Assembly: GCF_000379125.1 (NCBI RefSeq)
Contig: NZ_KB900626.1
Location: 2,180,667 to 2,244,666 of the forward strand
Length of the DNA stretch: 64,000 nucleotides
Direction of reading: 5' to 3'
From: Methylosinus sp. LW4
GTDB lineage: Bacteria > Pseudomonadota > Alphaproteobacteria > Rhizobiales > Beijerinckiaceae
The notes under the pieces were generated by a model, which was given only the letters and a program-made list of their open reading frames with translations, did no database searches and was not told the DNA's origin. Positions 9,042 to 18,257 of the stretch are shown here, in pieces (position 1 is the stretch's first letter; every line of letters starts with the position of its first letter). The position numbers and the translations under genes are program-made.

Positions 9042-10452
9042 AGCCCGCCAGAGCTTCGTCTGCCAGAGCTGCGGAGCTGTGACGAACCGCTGGCAGGGCC
9101 GCTGCGAATCCTGCAACGAGTGGAACACGATCGTCGAGGAGAATGGCGGCGCCGGCGGCGGCTTCGGTCCGACGGCGCGAGTCGGGCGCGGCCGGCCTTT
9201 CGCGCTGGAGGCGCTGGCCGGCGACGCAAGCCCCGCCCCGCGCATCGCCACCGGCATAGAAGAATTCGACCGCGTGACCGGCGGCGGCTTCGTGCCCGGC
9301 TCGGTGGCGCTGCTCGGCGGCGAGCCGGGCATCGGCAAATCGACGCTGCTGATCCAGGCCTGCGCGGCCCTCGCGCGACGGGGCGAGCGCGTCATCTATA
9401 TTTCGGGCGAGGAGGCCGCGGCGCAGGTGCGGCTGCGCGCCGAGCGGCTCGGCCTTTCCGACGCGCCGGTCGAGCTCGCCGGCGCCACGCAGGTCGAGGA
9501 TATTCTCGCCACCTGCTCCACCGGCAAGCGCGCGGCGCTGATCGTCATCGATTCGATCCAGACCATGCATACGGAGGCGGCCGATTCGGCGCCCGGCACG
9601 GTGACGCAGGTGCGCGCCAGCGCCCAGGCGCTGCTGCGCCACGCCAAGCTCAGCGGCTCCACCGTCATTCTCGTCGGCCATGTCACCAAGGACGGCCAGG
9701 TCGCCGGCCCGCGCGTCGTCGAGCATATGGTCGACGCCGTGCTCTCCTTCGAGGGCGACAGCGCGCATCACTTCCGCATGCTGCGCGCCTCCAAGAACCG
9801 ATTCGGCGCGACCGGAGAGATCGGCGTCTTCGAGATGACCGGCGCCGGCCTCGCCGAGGTCGCCAACCCCTCCGCCCTGTTTCTCGCCGGCCGCGACGCC
9901 GCCGCTCCGGGCGCCGCCGTGCTGGCCGGCATGGAAGGCCAGCGCCCCATGCTGGTGGAGATTCAGGCGCTGGTCGCGCCCACCTCGCTCGGCACGCCGC
10001 GCCGCGCCGTCGTCGGCTTCGATTCGAATCGGCTGTCGATGATTCTCGCTGTGCTGGAGGCCCATGCCGGACTGAAGCTCGGCATGCACGACGTCTATCT
10101 CAATGTCGCCGGCGGGCTGCGCGCCGATGAGCCTGCCGCCGATCTCGCCGCGGCGGCGGCGCTCGTCTCCTCGTTGACCGGCGCCACTCTGCCCGCCGAG
10201 CTGCTGTTTTTCGGCGAGATCGCGCTCTCGGGCGCGGTGCGGCCGGTCATTCACGCCGGCGCGCGTCTCAAAGAGGCGGGCAAGCTCGGCTTTCGCCGCG
10301 CCGTGCTGCCGCAAGCCCAGCAGACGAGCGAAGACGACAAAGCGTCGGGAGTCGCTTTGTCGCATTGCGGCCATGTCGCCGCGCTGGTCGCCGACATTGC
10401 GAAAGATTCGGTCGGCGCGCGCGAGCGCGGACGCCCACAGCGGCAGAGCTGA
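9034..10452 (+). CDS. radA: DNA repair protein RadA (Sms)
   Basis: RecA-related ATPase that promotes branch migration during recombinational repair. Domains in order: a four-Cys zinc finger (Cys10, Cys13, Cys24, Cys27), a RecA-like ATPase with Walker A GGEPGIGKST at about 95-104, the RadA-specific KNRFG motif at 254-258, and a C-terminal Lon-protease-like domain. Length is 472 residues from the ATG at 9034, which overlaps the MFS gene. A longer upstream frame is only a shadow of that gene. Confidence 0.96.
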   Translation: MAKARQSFVCQSCGAVTNRWQGRCESCNEWNTIVEENGGAGGGFGPTARVGRGRPFALEALAGDASPAPRIATGIEEFDRVTGGGFVPGSVALLGGEPGIGKSTLLIQACAALARRGERVIYISGEEAAAQVRLRAERLGLSDAPVELAGATQVEDILATCSTGKRAALIVIDSIQTMHTEAADSAPGTVTQVRASAQALLRHAKLSGSTVILVGHVTKDGQVAGPRVVEHMVDAVLSFEGDSAHHFRMLRASKNRFGATGEIGVFEMTGAGLAEVANPSALFLAGRDAAAPGAAVLAGMEGQRPMLVEIQALVAPTSLGTPRRAVVGFDSNRLSMILAVLEAHAGLKLGMHDVYLNVAGGLRADEPAADLAAAAALVSSLTGATLPAELLFFGEIALSGAVRPVIHAGARLKEAGKLGFRRAVLPQAQQTSEDDKASGVALSHCGHVAALVADIAKDSVGARERGRPQRQS

Positions 10453-10470
10453 AGCCGTAAAAAGGCTTTT
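10452..10470 (+). terminator. possible weak terminator after radA
   Basis: A 5-bp stem AAGCC/GGCTT with an A-rich loop and a TTTT tail begins at the radA stop. The stem is short, so this is tentative. Confidence 0.35.
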
Positions 10471-10715
10471 CGCACGCGCCGAACGACCGGCTCGGCCCCG
10501 CGCGCCTCTTTGCCCTCCACTCAGAATACGTAGCCACAGCCCTGACGAATAGGTGTTTTTACTTGTCTCCCTCAACAAACATCACAGGAATGACGACGTA
10601 GACGCAGAATAATCGGTGCAGCGCCCGCCGGGGATGGTTGCAGAAAATTAACCACGCGCAATAATGATTTCATTCAGCGAATCACACGTTTTTCAAGTTT
10701 CCACGAGGCCGACCA

Positions 10716-11105
10716 ATGCAATCTCGGGAATTTGCGGAGACGAGCAGAGAAATCGCCCGCTGGAGTGAGCCATTAGTCGCGGATCGAATATTCAGTGTCT
10801 ATGAGGCCTGGTTTCGAGGACGTCGACAAATGTGGGACGCTCTGGGACGGCAGCATTGCCGCATGTGGCGCAGCCTGCTCGAGGGCGAGCCGCTATTGGC
10901 GCGCGACGCCCGCAACGATCTCGTTCTGCTCGCCCGCCGCGCCAATATAGAAGAGCGCTCGCTCGAGGCCATAGACGAGACCGTGATGGACGAGCTCTTC
11001 CGCGTGATCCTGCGCCGCTGGCAAGGCCGCGACGAGGCGCGTCTGCACGGCATGGCGCTGATGATCGCCGCCTCCACCCTGGGGGAGATTCGCCGCGCCG
11101 CCTGA
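10716..11105 (+). CDS. hypothetical helical protein
   Basis: A 129-residue soluble, probably all-helical protein rich in Arg, Glu, Leu and Trp, with no signal peptide or membrane segment. I do not recognise a family. It stands alone between radA and cvpA, with 263 bases before it and 314 after. The upstream region and the first codons are less GC-rich than the surroundings. No clear ribosome site is visible directly before the ATG. Its reality rests on an open frame with alphaproteobacterial codon use in its second half. Confidence 0.55.
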   Translation: MQSREFAETSREIARWSEPLVADRIFSVYEAWFRGRRQMWDALGRQHCRMWRSLLEGEPLLARDARNDLVLLARRANIEERSLEAIDETVMDELFRVILRRWQGRDEARLHGMALMIAASTLGEIRRAA

Positions 11106-11419
11106 GCCCATGCGGCGGCCGCCCCGCTTCCTCCGCACGCCTCCCGCGCCACCCTTCTCGCAAATGCCGCAATCGCGGGGTTTGTAGCGCGCATCGCGCG
11201 CGCTTGTGGACAAACGGCGCCGCCCGCGCCGGGACGTGACGAATTTGGGCCACTCCCTTATACTCTGCGCCGAGATTCCGACGGCGACGACGAACGCGCC
11301 GGCCTCGAGCTTCGGCGGCGCCTTCGCAGCGCCGCCCGAGCGCCGGGCGCGACCCAAGGGATTCACGTTAGGGCGCGCGACCGCGCTCTAGAGAAGACGA
11401 AACACGAGAGGCCTTGCAC
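11106..11419. other. intergenic region before cvpA
   Basis: 314 bases without a convincing gene. It holds a candidate promoter for cvpA near 11236-11264; small open frames on either strand have no supporting signals. Confidence 0.5.
11236..11264 (+). promoter_or_regulatory. candidate sigma70-type promoter for cvpA-purF
   Basis: GTGACG (11236-11241, 4/6 to TTGACA) and TATACT (11259-11264, 5/6 to TATAAT) are separated by 17 bases. Transcription would start about 150 bases before cvpA. Confidence 0.4.
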
Positions 11420-12103
11420 ATGCCGTCCTATCTCGATCTCGCCGTCACCATAGTGGTGCTGGTCTCGGGCCTGCTCGCGCTGCTGCGCGGCTTCACGCGC
11501 GAGGTTCTGGCCATTTTGTCCTGGGTGGCGGCCGCAGCCGCGGCATATTATTTGTATCACTTCGTCTCGCCATATCTGGCGACCTATCTGCCGAAGGAAA
11601 ACATACGAAACCTCGCGGCGGCGGCGGTCGTGTTCTTCGCAACGCTGGTGGTCGTGTCCTTGTTCACCGTAAAGCTCTCGGACGTCATTCTCGACTCCAA
11701 GATCGGCGCGCTGGACCGCACGCTGGGCTTCCTATTCGGCGCGGCGCGCGGCTTGCTGCTCGCCGTGGTGGCCTTTTTGTTCTATGCTTGGCTGGTGCCG
11801 GACGCGAGCCAGCCGGAGTGGATCAAGAACGCCCGCACCAAGCCGGTGCTGCAGGCCTCCGGCGACAAGCTGCGGGAATATCTGCCCGACGACATCGAGG
11901 GGCTGGTCGCCAAGATCAAGACGAAGAAGGGCGTCGGCGCGGAAGAGCCGCCGGCCGAGTCCGACGGCGACGCCGGCAAGAGCGACGCCGAGACCGCGCC
12001 CGAAAAGCGCGGCGATCTTACAAATCGGCCGTCCGTCGCCACATATGGCTCGAACGACCAGCAAAAGCTCGACGCCCTGGTCTCGGGGCGAAAAGCGCGG
12101 TGA
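11420..12103 (+). CDS. cvpA: CvpA family membrane protein
   Basis: Inner-membrane protein of the CvpA family, named for its effect on colicin V production and widely found just before purF. Four hydrophobic segments occupy residues 5-150, beginning with the typical DLAVTIVVLVSGLLALLRGFTREVLAILSW. The C-terminal ~75 residues are charged and likely disordered. The ATG at 11420 gives 227 residues; a TTG six bases earlier is less likely. purF begins 42 bases after the stop. Confidence 0.9.
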   Translation: MPSYLDLAVTIVVLVSGLLALLRGFTREVLAILSWVAAAAAAYYLYHFVSPYLATYLPKENIRNLAAAAVVFFATLVVVSLFTVKLSDVILDSKIGALDRTLGFLFGAARGLLLAVVAFLFYAWLVPDASQPEWIKNARTKPVLQASGDKLREYLPDDIEGLVAKIKTKKGVGAEEPPAESDGDAGKSDAETAPEKRGDLTNRPSVATYGSNDQQKLDALVSGRKAR

Positions 12104-12145
12104 GCGTAAAGCGTCGACGTGACGACGCCTGAGGAGAAGCGACGA

Positions 12146-13648
12146 ATGAACGGTTCTGACCTGGGCGGCGGCGGCGAACGTCCTTCCATGTCGACCATGT
12201 CCGACGATGATCTCGACGGCGATCGGCTCCGCGAATATTGCGGCGTCTTCGGCATATTCGATCATCCAGAGGCGACGGTTCTGACCGCGCTCGGGCTGCA
12301 CGCCCTGCAGCATCGCGGACAGGAGGCGGCGGGCATCGTCGCCTTCGACGGCAAGCGCTTCAACTCGGAGCGCCGCCTCGGCCTCGTCGGCGATCATTTC
12401 TCGCATGAAGCCACGATCAAGCGCCTGCCCGGCAATTCGGCGATCGGCCATGTCCGCTACGCCACCACCGGCGAGACGATCCTGCGCAATGTGCAGCCTC
12501 TGTTCGCCGAGCTCAACACGGGCGGCTTCGCCATCGGCCACAATGGCAATCTCACCAACGCCCATACGCTGCGGCGCGATCTGATCGAGGAAGGCGCGAT
12601 CTTCCAATCGACCTCCGACACGGAGGTGATTCTCCATCTCGTGGCGCGCAGCCGCAAGACGCGGCTGGTCGAGCGCTTCATCGAGGCGCTGCGCTCCATA
12701 GAGGGGGCCTATGCGCTCGTCGTGCTCTCCAACAAGAAGCTGATCGGCGCGCGCGATCCGCTGGGCATTCGCCCGCTCGTCATCGGCGAGCTGGACGGCA
12801 AATATATTCTCGCCTCGGAGACCTGCGCGCTGGACATCATCGGCGCGCGCTTCGTCCGCGACGTCGAGAATGGCGAGGTCGTCATCATCTCGGAGGAAGG
12901 GCTGGAGAGCGTCAAGCCCTTCCCGTCGCAGCCGATGCGTCCCTGCATCTTCGAATATATCTATTTCGCGCGTCCCGATTCCATCGTCCACGGCCGCCCC
13001 GTCTATGAGGTGCGCAAGGCCATGGGCGCGGAGCTCGCCCGTGAGCGGAGGATCGAGGCCGACGTCGTCGTGCCCGTGCCCGATTCCGGCGTGCCGGCGG
13101 CGCTCGGCTATGCGCGCGAGTCGGGCATTCCCTTCGAGCTCGGCATCATCCGCAATCACTACGTCGGCCGCACCTTCATTCAGCCGACGCAGACCGTGCG
13201 CGAGATCGGCGTGCGCCTGAAGCACAGCGCCAATCGCTCCGTCGTCGCCGGCAAGCGGGTGATACTGATCGACGATTCGATCGTGCGCGGCACCACTTCG
13301 GTCAAGATCGTGCAGATGATGCGCGACGCCGGCGCGCGCGAGGTGCATTTCCTCATCTCCTCGCCGCCGATCACCAATCCCGATTATTACGGCATCGACA
13401 CGCCGCAGAAGGAGAAGCTGCTCGCCGCGACGCATACGCTCGAGGAGATGCGGCAATATATCGGCTCGGACAGCCTCGCCTTTCTCTCGATCGACGGCAT
13501 CTACCGCGCCATGGGCGAGGACAAGCGCGATCCCGTGCGGCCACAATTCACCGACCATTGCTTCACGGGCGACTATCCGACGACGCTCACCGACGTGACC
13601 GAGGAGCGCGTGCGCACGCAGCTGTCGCTGCTGGCGGAGGCGAGCTGA
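12146..13648 (+). CDS. purF: amidophosphoribosyltransferase
   Basis: First enzyme of de novo purine synthesis: PRPP plus glutamine to 5-phosphoribosylamine. Residues 1-31 look like a propeptide, and Cys32 (REYCGVFGIF) would become the N-terminal nucleophile of the class II glutaminase domain after processing. The C-terminal phosphoribosyltransferase domain shows the PRPP loop VILIDDSIVRGTT. The start at 12146 follows GAGGAGAA and gives 500 residues; an in-frame GTG at 12119 is an alternative. It lies downstream of cvpA, a classic pairing. Confidence 0.96.
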   Translation: MNGSDLGGGGERPSMSTMSDDDLDGDRLREYCGVFGIFDHPEATVLTALGLHALQHRGQEAAGIVAFDGKRFNSERRLGLVGDHFSHEATIKRLPGNSAIGHVRYATTGETILRNVQPLFAELNTGGFAIGHNGNLTNAHTLRRDLIEEGAIFQSTSDTEVILHLVARSRKTRLVERFIEALRSIEGAYALVVLSNKKLIGARDPLGIRPLVIGELDGKYILASETCALDIIGARFVRDVENGEVVIISEEGLESVKPFPSQPMRPCIFEYIYFARPDSIVHGRPVYEVRKAMGAELARERRIEADVVVPVPDSGVPAALGYARESGIPFELGIIRNHYVGRTFIQPTQTVREIGVRLKHSANRSVVAGKRVILIDDSIVRGTTSVKIVQMMRDAGAREVHFLISSPPITNPDYYGIDTPQKEKLLAATHTLEEMRQYIGSDSLAFLSIDGIYRAMGEDKRDPVRPQFTDHCFTGDYPTTLTDVTEERVRTQLSLLAEAS

Positions 13649-13759
13649 GCGCATAGATCGCCGGAATTGCGCTGGCGACGAGATGCGGCTCGTCTTTCGC
13701 TGATCTCGATTTAGAGATAACGAATCCGCGGAGCGAATGAGCGCCTGCGGCGCGCAAAC

Positions 13760-13786
13760 CGCCTCCCCCGAAATTCGGGGGAGGCG
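13760..13786. terminator. palindromic terminator between purF and autotransporter gene
   Basis: A 13-bp inverted repeat (CGCCTCCCCCGAA / TTCGGGGGAGGCG) around a single central A, located between two convergent genes. There is no long T tract on either side, so efficiency is uncertain. Confidence 0.6.
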
Positions 13787-13797
13787 TAGCCGATCAT

Positions 13798-16700
13798 TCA
13801 CCAGCTGTATTTCAGCCCGCCCTTGCCGCCATAGCTGCGCGTCAAATCCGAAAACTCGCCCTGAAAATCCACGAAGAGCGCCAGGCGATCCTCGAGATAG
13901 AGCTGCGCGCCGGCCTTGATCTGCGCGAGATTATAGGCCTCCCGCGGACCGAAGACGGAGAAGCTCGCCCCCGGCAGCGCGACCAGCGTATTGGCGAGGC
14001 GTCGCTGCGGGAAGAACTCATGCACCCAGGCGACGCTGCCCGTCGGCGTGACGCGCCAACCATTGTCGAGGCGGAAGCTGTCGGAGAAGCGCAGGCCGAG
14101 GAAGGTCGGCAGCGAGGTCGTCGACTGGCCTCTGTTCGTCAGCGTAAGCGGGCTCGCCGGATTGAGGCCCTTCTCGGTGAAGGCGTCGGATTCGTAGAAG
14201 GCGACCTCCGCCGCGGCGAAGGGCGTCAGCTTCACGCGGCCGATGTCATAGCCATGGCCGATCTCGCCGCGCGTGCGATATTCGCGCGAGGAGAAATCCG
14301 CCGTGAGCTTGTCATAGGGCAGGAAGCCGAAGCCGCCGGCCGTGCGCGTCGTCGAATTCTGGAAGACGCTGAACGTCTCGCTCAATTCGACATAGGAGCG
14401 GCCGAAGAGATAGCTCGTGTAGACGCCGCCGTGGAAGGCGGTGACGTCGCCGCTCGTCTGCTGCGATCCGACGCTGAAGCTGGACGCGCTGCCGCCGGCG
14501 GCGACGCCGAGCAGCCAGTTCGGATCGATCTGATAATCGAGGCCGATGATTCCGCCGTAGTAATTGGCCTTGGCGGAAGGCGCTCCGAGGCCAGCGTCCG
14601 CCGAGGTGTCCACGGCGCCGCCGAAGAAGGAGCCCCAGGCGCGCCAAGTGCGGGTGAAGACCGGCGGGCTCTTCACGACGATGGGGCCTTTGCGCGATTC
14701 GAGCTTCGCATAATTGAGCGCGCCGGAAACGCTCTCGCGCGAGGTGATTCCGGTGACGTCGCTCATCTCGCCGGAGCGCCAGAAGGCGGCCTGATCGGCG
14801 ATCGCAGAGCTCGCCAGAGCGCCGACATGGATCGCCGTCGATTGCGCGCCCGCGAGGCCGGCGCCGCTCAACGCATCGAAGCTCGCTTGCGCGCCCTGCG
14901 CCGTCTGCAGATAGAGCGTGTTGAACAGGCTCGCGCCCGTTGCGCCATAGGGGCCGACGCTCGCCGCCGTCAGCGCATTGGCCACGGCGCGCTGATTGGC
15001 GGTGGCCGCCACCGCGCCGAAGGCGAGATCATTGCGGTTCAAGCTCAGATAGACATTATTCGCGTCATAGCCGAGCCGCGGCGTCAGAAAGGCGAGATTG
15101 GTTCCGACGCTGGAGAAGCTCCCCGAAACGCCGCCCTGTGCGCTGAGGATGGTGTAGGACGTGCTCGGCAGATAGAGGCCTGAGCCGGCGAGCACATTCA
15201 CCGAGCCGTTGAGCGAGGCCGCCCCGGTGACATTGGCGCGATCCGCGAGCAGCGGCGTCGCGCGCACCGAATAGATCGAGCCCGGCTGGAAGGCGAGCGC
15301 GCCCTTCACTGTCAGCGTTCCGATGGAGTCGACGGCGCCCGGCGCGAGCGTTCCGCCCGAATTCACCGTCACATTGCCGACTGTTCCGGCACCGGCCAGC
15401 GTTCCGCCCGCATTGACCGTGCTCGCCGAGACGATGGAGCCCGCAATCTCCAGCGTGCCGCCATTGACGATGGTCGGGCCCGTGTAAGTGTCCGCTCCAG
15501 TGAGCGTCAGACGGCCGGTTCCGTTCAGCGTGAGGCCGCCCGCGCCGGAAATGTCGTTGTTCCACGAATCCTTCGCGTTGAAGCCGCCGAGCGCCGCATT
15601 CATCGTCACGGAGACTTGCGAGCCGAAGGAGCCATAGCCATCCGCCGCGGCGAAGAGATTGAGCCGCGCATAGCCCGAGCCGTCGTCGAGCGGCTGGCCG
15701 GAGGCGAGCTCCGTCGTCGCCAGCACGTCGCGCAGCTGCGCCGTGGTGAGATAGGGAAAGCGGCTGGCGATCAGCACTTCCGCGCCGACGGGAACGACCG
15801 GCGCCAGATTGGTCGGGCCGACGGGCGAGAGGCCATAGGTCAGCCAATAGGTGTAATTGGCCTTGTCGGTCGAGATGCTGCTGAAGCGGTCGGTCGCCGA
15901 TGTCGTCGCGCAAGCGGCGATCCCGCCGGTGCATGTGCTCAGCAGCGTGCGAAGATCGCTCTGCGCAGCGGAAAAGAGCGCCGGGAAATCGCTGGTGGTG
16001 GTGATGGTTCCGCCGAGCAGGCCGGGCACGGTCTGATTGGCGTAGGCGGGGTTGCCGTTCAATATCTGCACCAGATCATAATAGGTCTGGATGCGCGCGC
16101 CGATGACGTCGAGCGGATAATGCGCGCCGAGCACGATGCGGCTGTTGCCGAATTCGGCGCCGCGCGTGATGAGCTGCTGATAGCGCTCGGGAACCATGAT
16201 CGCGAGCAGCAGGCTCGAGGTGAAGCCATAGGTGGAATGGCCGCTCGGGAAGGAGGCGTTGCTCTTCAGCGTCGGAATGATCGCCGTGGCGGAATTGGTC
16301 GAGACGCCGAAATAGTCATTGGCGACGAAGGTCTGAATCTGCGTGGGCGCGACCTGCGCGGGGCGGCTGTCGCCGACCGTGTTGGCGTTGGCGGGCAGCG
16401 GATTATAGGCCTTGTCATAGACATTGAACTGGCCGCCCGCCGGCAGCGAGACGCCGACCGCCTGATGCGCCGGATTTCCGTCCGTGCTGCCATTGGCGAA
16501 ATAATTCTTGGTGAAGGCCGAGTCGCCCGCCGTGATGAGCGTGTTGATCTGGGTGAAGAGGCTCGAGAAATTCGTCGAGAGGCTCGTCGCGGTGAAATTG
16601 GCGGCGACGGAATTCTTCGTCGCGAAGACGGCGAAAAGATTGGAGCCGAGGCCGTCCGCCACCGACATGCCGTTCTGCATGGAGCCGACGAGCGAGGCGA

Positions 16701-16938
16701 TCGTATTGTCGGAAATCGCCTGCGCCCGCACAGCGGCGGAGGAATTATTGTTGATGCCGATCGCGGTGGCGAGATTTTGATTGAGCACGGCGACGCCTGC
16801 CGGCGTGTTGTCCAAGAGGCTGAAGCCGGAGAGCAGATTGGCGTTGGCGATATTCGTCGCCGATTGCGCCATGGCGACGGACGGCGCAATGCCGAAGGCG
16901 CCGGCGAAAGCCGCCGAGGCCAAGAGACGTCTTTTCAT
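13798..16938 (-). CDS. autotransporter with PAP2/class A acid phosphatase-like passenger
   Basis: A 1046-residue secreted outer-membrane protein. The signal peptide runs to about residue 24 (SVAMA/QS). The passenger (about 25-430) is a PAP2 or vanadium-haloperoxidase-type phosphatase: PSGH at 231-234 and SR-x5-H-x3-D at 266-277 (SRIVLGAHYPLD) match the second and third parts of the active-site signature. The first part (Lys, then RP at 192-193) is widely spaced. An autotransporter beta-helix repeat follows (GGLTLNGTGRLTLTGADTYTG, then GGTL repeats, about 470-620). The C-terminal beta-barrel ends in an aromatic residue (KYSW). The ATG at 16938 has GAGGAA 9 bases upstream. It would display a phosphatase at the cell surface; the substrate is unknown. 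Confidence 0.88.
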   Translation of the reverse strand: MKRRLLASAAFAGAFGIAPSVAMAQSATNIANANLLSGFSLLDNTPAGVAVLNQNLATAIGINNNSSAAVRAQAISDNTIASLVGSMQNGMSVADGLGSNLFAVFATKNSVAANFTATSLSTNFSSLFTQINTLITAGDSAFTKNYFANGSTDGNPAHQAVGVSLPAGGQFNVYDKAYNPLPANANTVGDSRPAQVAPTQIQTFVANDYFGVSTNSATAIIPTLKSNASFPSGHSTYGFTSSLLLAIMVPERYQQLITRGAEFGNSRIVLGAHYPLDVIGARIQTYYDLVQILNGNPAYANQTVPGLLGGTITTTSDFPALFSAAQSDLRTLLSTCTGGIAACATTSATDRFSSISTDKANYTYWLTYGLSPVGPTNLAPVVPVGAEVLIASRFPYLTTAQLRDVLATTELASGQPLDDGSGYARLNLFAAADGYGSFGSQVSVTMNAALGGFNAKDSWNNDISGAGGLTLNGTGRLTLTGADTYTGPTIVNGGTLEIAGSIVSASTVNAGGTLAGAGTVGNVTVNSGGTLAPGAVDSIGTLTVKGALAFQPGSIYSVRATPLLADRANVTGAASLNGSVNVLAGSGLYLPSTSYTILSAQGGVSGSFSSVGTNLAFLTPRLGYDANNVYLSLNRNDLAFGAVAATANQRAVANALTAASVGPYGATGASLFNTLYLQTAQGAQASFDALSGAGLAGAQSTAIHVGALASSAIADQAAFWRSGEMSDVTGITSRESVSGALNYAKLESRKGPIVVKSPPVFTRTWRAWGSFFGGAVDTSADAGLGAPSAKANYYGGIIGLDYQIDPNWLLGVAAGGSASSFSVGSQQTSGDVTAFHGGVYTSYLFGRSYVELSETFSVFQNSTTRTAGGFGFLPYDKLTADFSSREYRTRGEIGHGYDIGRVKLTPFAAAEVAFYESDAFTEKGLNPASPLTLTNRGQSTTSLPTFLGLRFSDSFRLDNGWRVTPTGSVAWVHEFFPQRRLANTLVALPGASFSVFGPREAYNLAQIKAGAQLYLEDRLALFVDFQGEFSDLTRSYGGKGGLKYSW

Positions 16939-17075
16939 TTTAGGGGCTTCCTCTGGTGAGCGCCTGAAGCTTTGCCGCTCGGTTGCCCCTATTGCTCCTT
17001 CGTGTATGCCTGATGACATCGCGGCCGAGACGGCGCGGCCCCGCTCTTGCTTTGCACGCGCTCGAAAGGGCTCTC

Positions 17076-17699
17076 ATGACGCCGGAAGCAGACGACAAGC
17101 GCCTCTACGCCCCCGCCGCCGCGCGCAATCGCGGACCGATCCTCGACGTGCTGCGCGCGGAGCTGCCAGCGGAAGGGCTCGTGCTGGAGATCGCCAGCGG
17201 CACGGGCGAGCATTCCGCGCATTTCGCGACCCATCTGCCGGGCCTCGTGTTTCAGCCGACCGACCGCGACGAGAGAGCGCGGGAGAGCGTCGCCGCCTGG
17301 GTCTCGGCGATGGCGCTACCCAATCTGCGCGCGCCGCTCGCGCTGGATGCGACGCAGCTGCCCTGGCCGGTCACGAAGGCGGATGCGATCGTCTGCATCA
17401 ACATGATCCATATCTCGCCTTGGGAGTCGACGGAGAGCCTCTTCGCCACGGCGGCGGCGATGCTGCCAGAGGGCGCGCCGGTCTGCCTCTACGGCCCCTA
17501 TAAGCGCGGCGGCGCCCATACCGCGCCGAGCAATGAGGAGTTCGACGCCAGCCTGCGCGCCAGCAATCCCGCCTGGGGCGTGCGCGACATAGAGACAGTG
17601 ATCGCCTGCGCGCAGAAAAACGGGTTTTCCGAGCCGCGCATCGTGGAAATGCCGGCCAATAATCTGACCCTCGTGTTTCGCCTGCTCCGTGCTAGATAG
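17076..17699 (+). CDS. DUF938 family SAM-dependent methyltransferase-like protein
   Basis: A 207-residue protein of the DUF938 family, which has a class I methyltransferase fold. The SAM-binding glycine motif is VLEIASGTGEHSAHFA, preceded by the family start RLYAPAAARNRGPIL, and followed by INMIHISPW and LYGPYKRGG. Substrate is unknown. The ATG at 17076 has GAAAGGG upstream; an earlier start at 16983 would add an unconserved N-terminus. It is divergent from the autotransporter and begins a tight trio with the Uma2-like and SDR genes. Confidence 0.85.
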   Translation: MTPEADDKRLYAPAAARNRGPILDVLRAELPAEGLVLEIASGTGEHSAHFATHLPGLVFQPTDRDERARESVAAWVSAMALPNLRAPLALDATQLPWPVTKADAIVCINMIHISPWESTESLFATAAAMLPEGAPVCLYGPYKRGGAHTAPSNEEFDASLRASNPAWGVRDIETVIACAQKNGFSEPRIVEMPANNLTLVFRLLRAR

Positions 17700-17705
17700 G
17701 CGCTC

Positions 17706-18257
17706 ATGACAGCGCCCGCCCGCGAGCCGATGACGATAGCGGACTTCCTCGCCTGGACGGAGCGGCATGAGGAAGGCCGCTACGAGCTCATCGATGGCGA
17801 GATCATTCCTCTGCCGCGCGAGCCGTCCGAGCATGTGGCGGCCAAGGGCAAGATCTGGCGCGCGATCGCCGAGGCTCTGGTCCGCGCCGGCGCGCCTTGC
17901 GAAGCCTATGTCGGCGGCCTGGGCGTCGCCGTGGACGCGCAAAATGTCTATGAGCCCGACATTCTGGTGAATTGCGGCGCTCCCATCGCGACGGAAGACG
18001 CGCTGGCCCCCGCCCCCATCGTCGTGGTCACGGTTCTCGGCCCCTCCTCCGACGCAGGTGCCGAGAGCGTGAAGCGGAAGGGCTATTTCCGTGCGGCGAG
18101 CCTCGCCCATTATCTCATCGTCGACCTCGCCCGCCGCGCCGTGACGCATTGCCGCCGTGACGGCGCGGCGGCAATGCGGGAAGAGACCGTGACCGAAGGG
18201 TCGATAAGGCTCGATCCGCCGGGCCTCGACCTCGCGCTGAAGGATATTTTCGCATGA
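17706..18257 (+). CDS. Uma2/DUF820-like protein, PD-(D/E)XK fold, probably missing a catalytic acid
   Basis: A 183-residue member of the Uma2 (DUF820) restriction-endonuclease-like family, best known from cyanobacteria and Deinococcus. Recognisable parts are the N-terminal YELIDGEII, the metal-site YEPDILV, and the KRKGYFRAASLAHYLIVD segment. The strand that normally reads VVEVLSPST is VVTVLGPSS, so the usual Glu is Thr. The enzyme may therefore be inactive. It lies 6 bases after the DUF938 gene and overlaps the SDR gene by four bases (ATGA), implying one transcript. Confidence 0.78.
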   Translation: MTAPAREPMTIADFLAWTERHEEGRYELIDGEIIPLPREPSEHVAAKGKIWRAIAEALVRAGAPCEAYVGGLGVAVDAQNVYEPDILVNCGAPIATEDALAPAPIVVVTVLGPSSDAGAESVKRKGYFRAASLAHYLIVDLARRAVTHCRRDGAAAMREETVTEGSIRLDPPGLDLALKDIFA

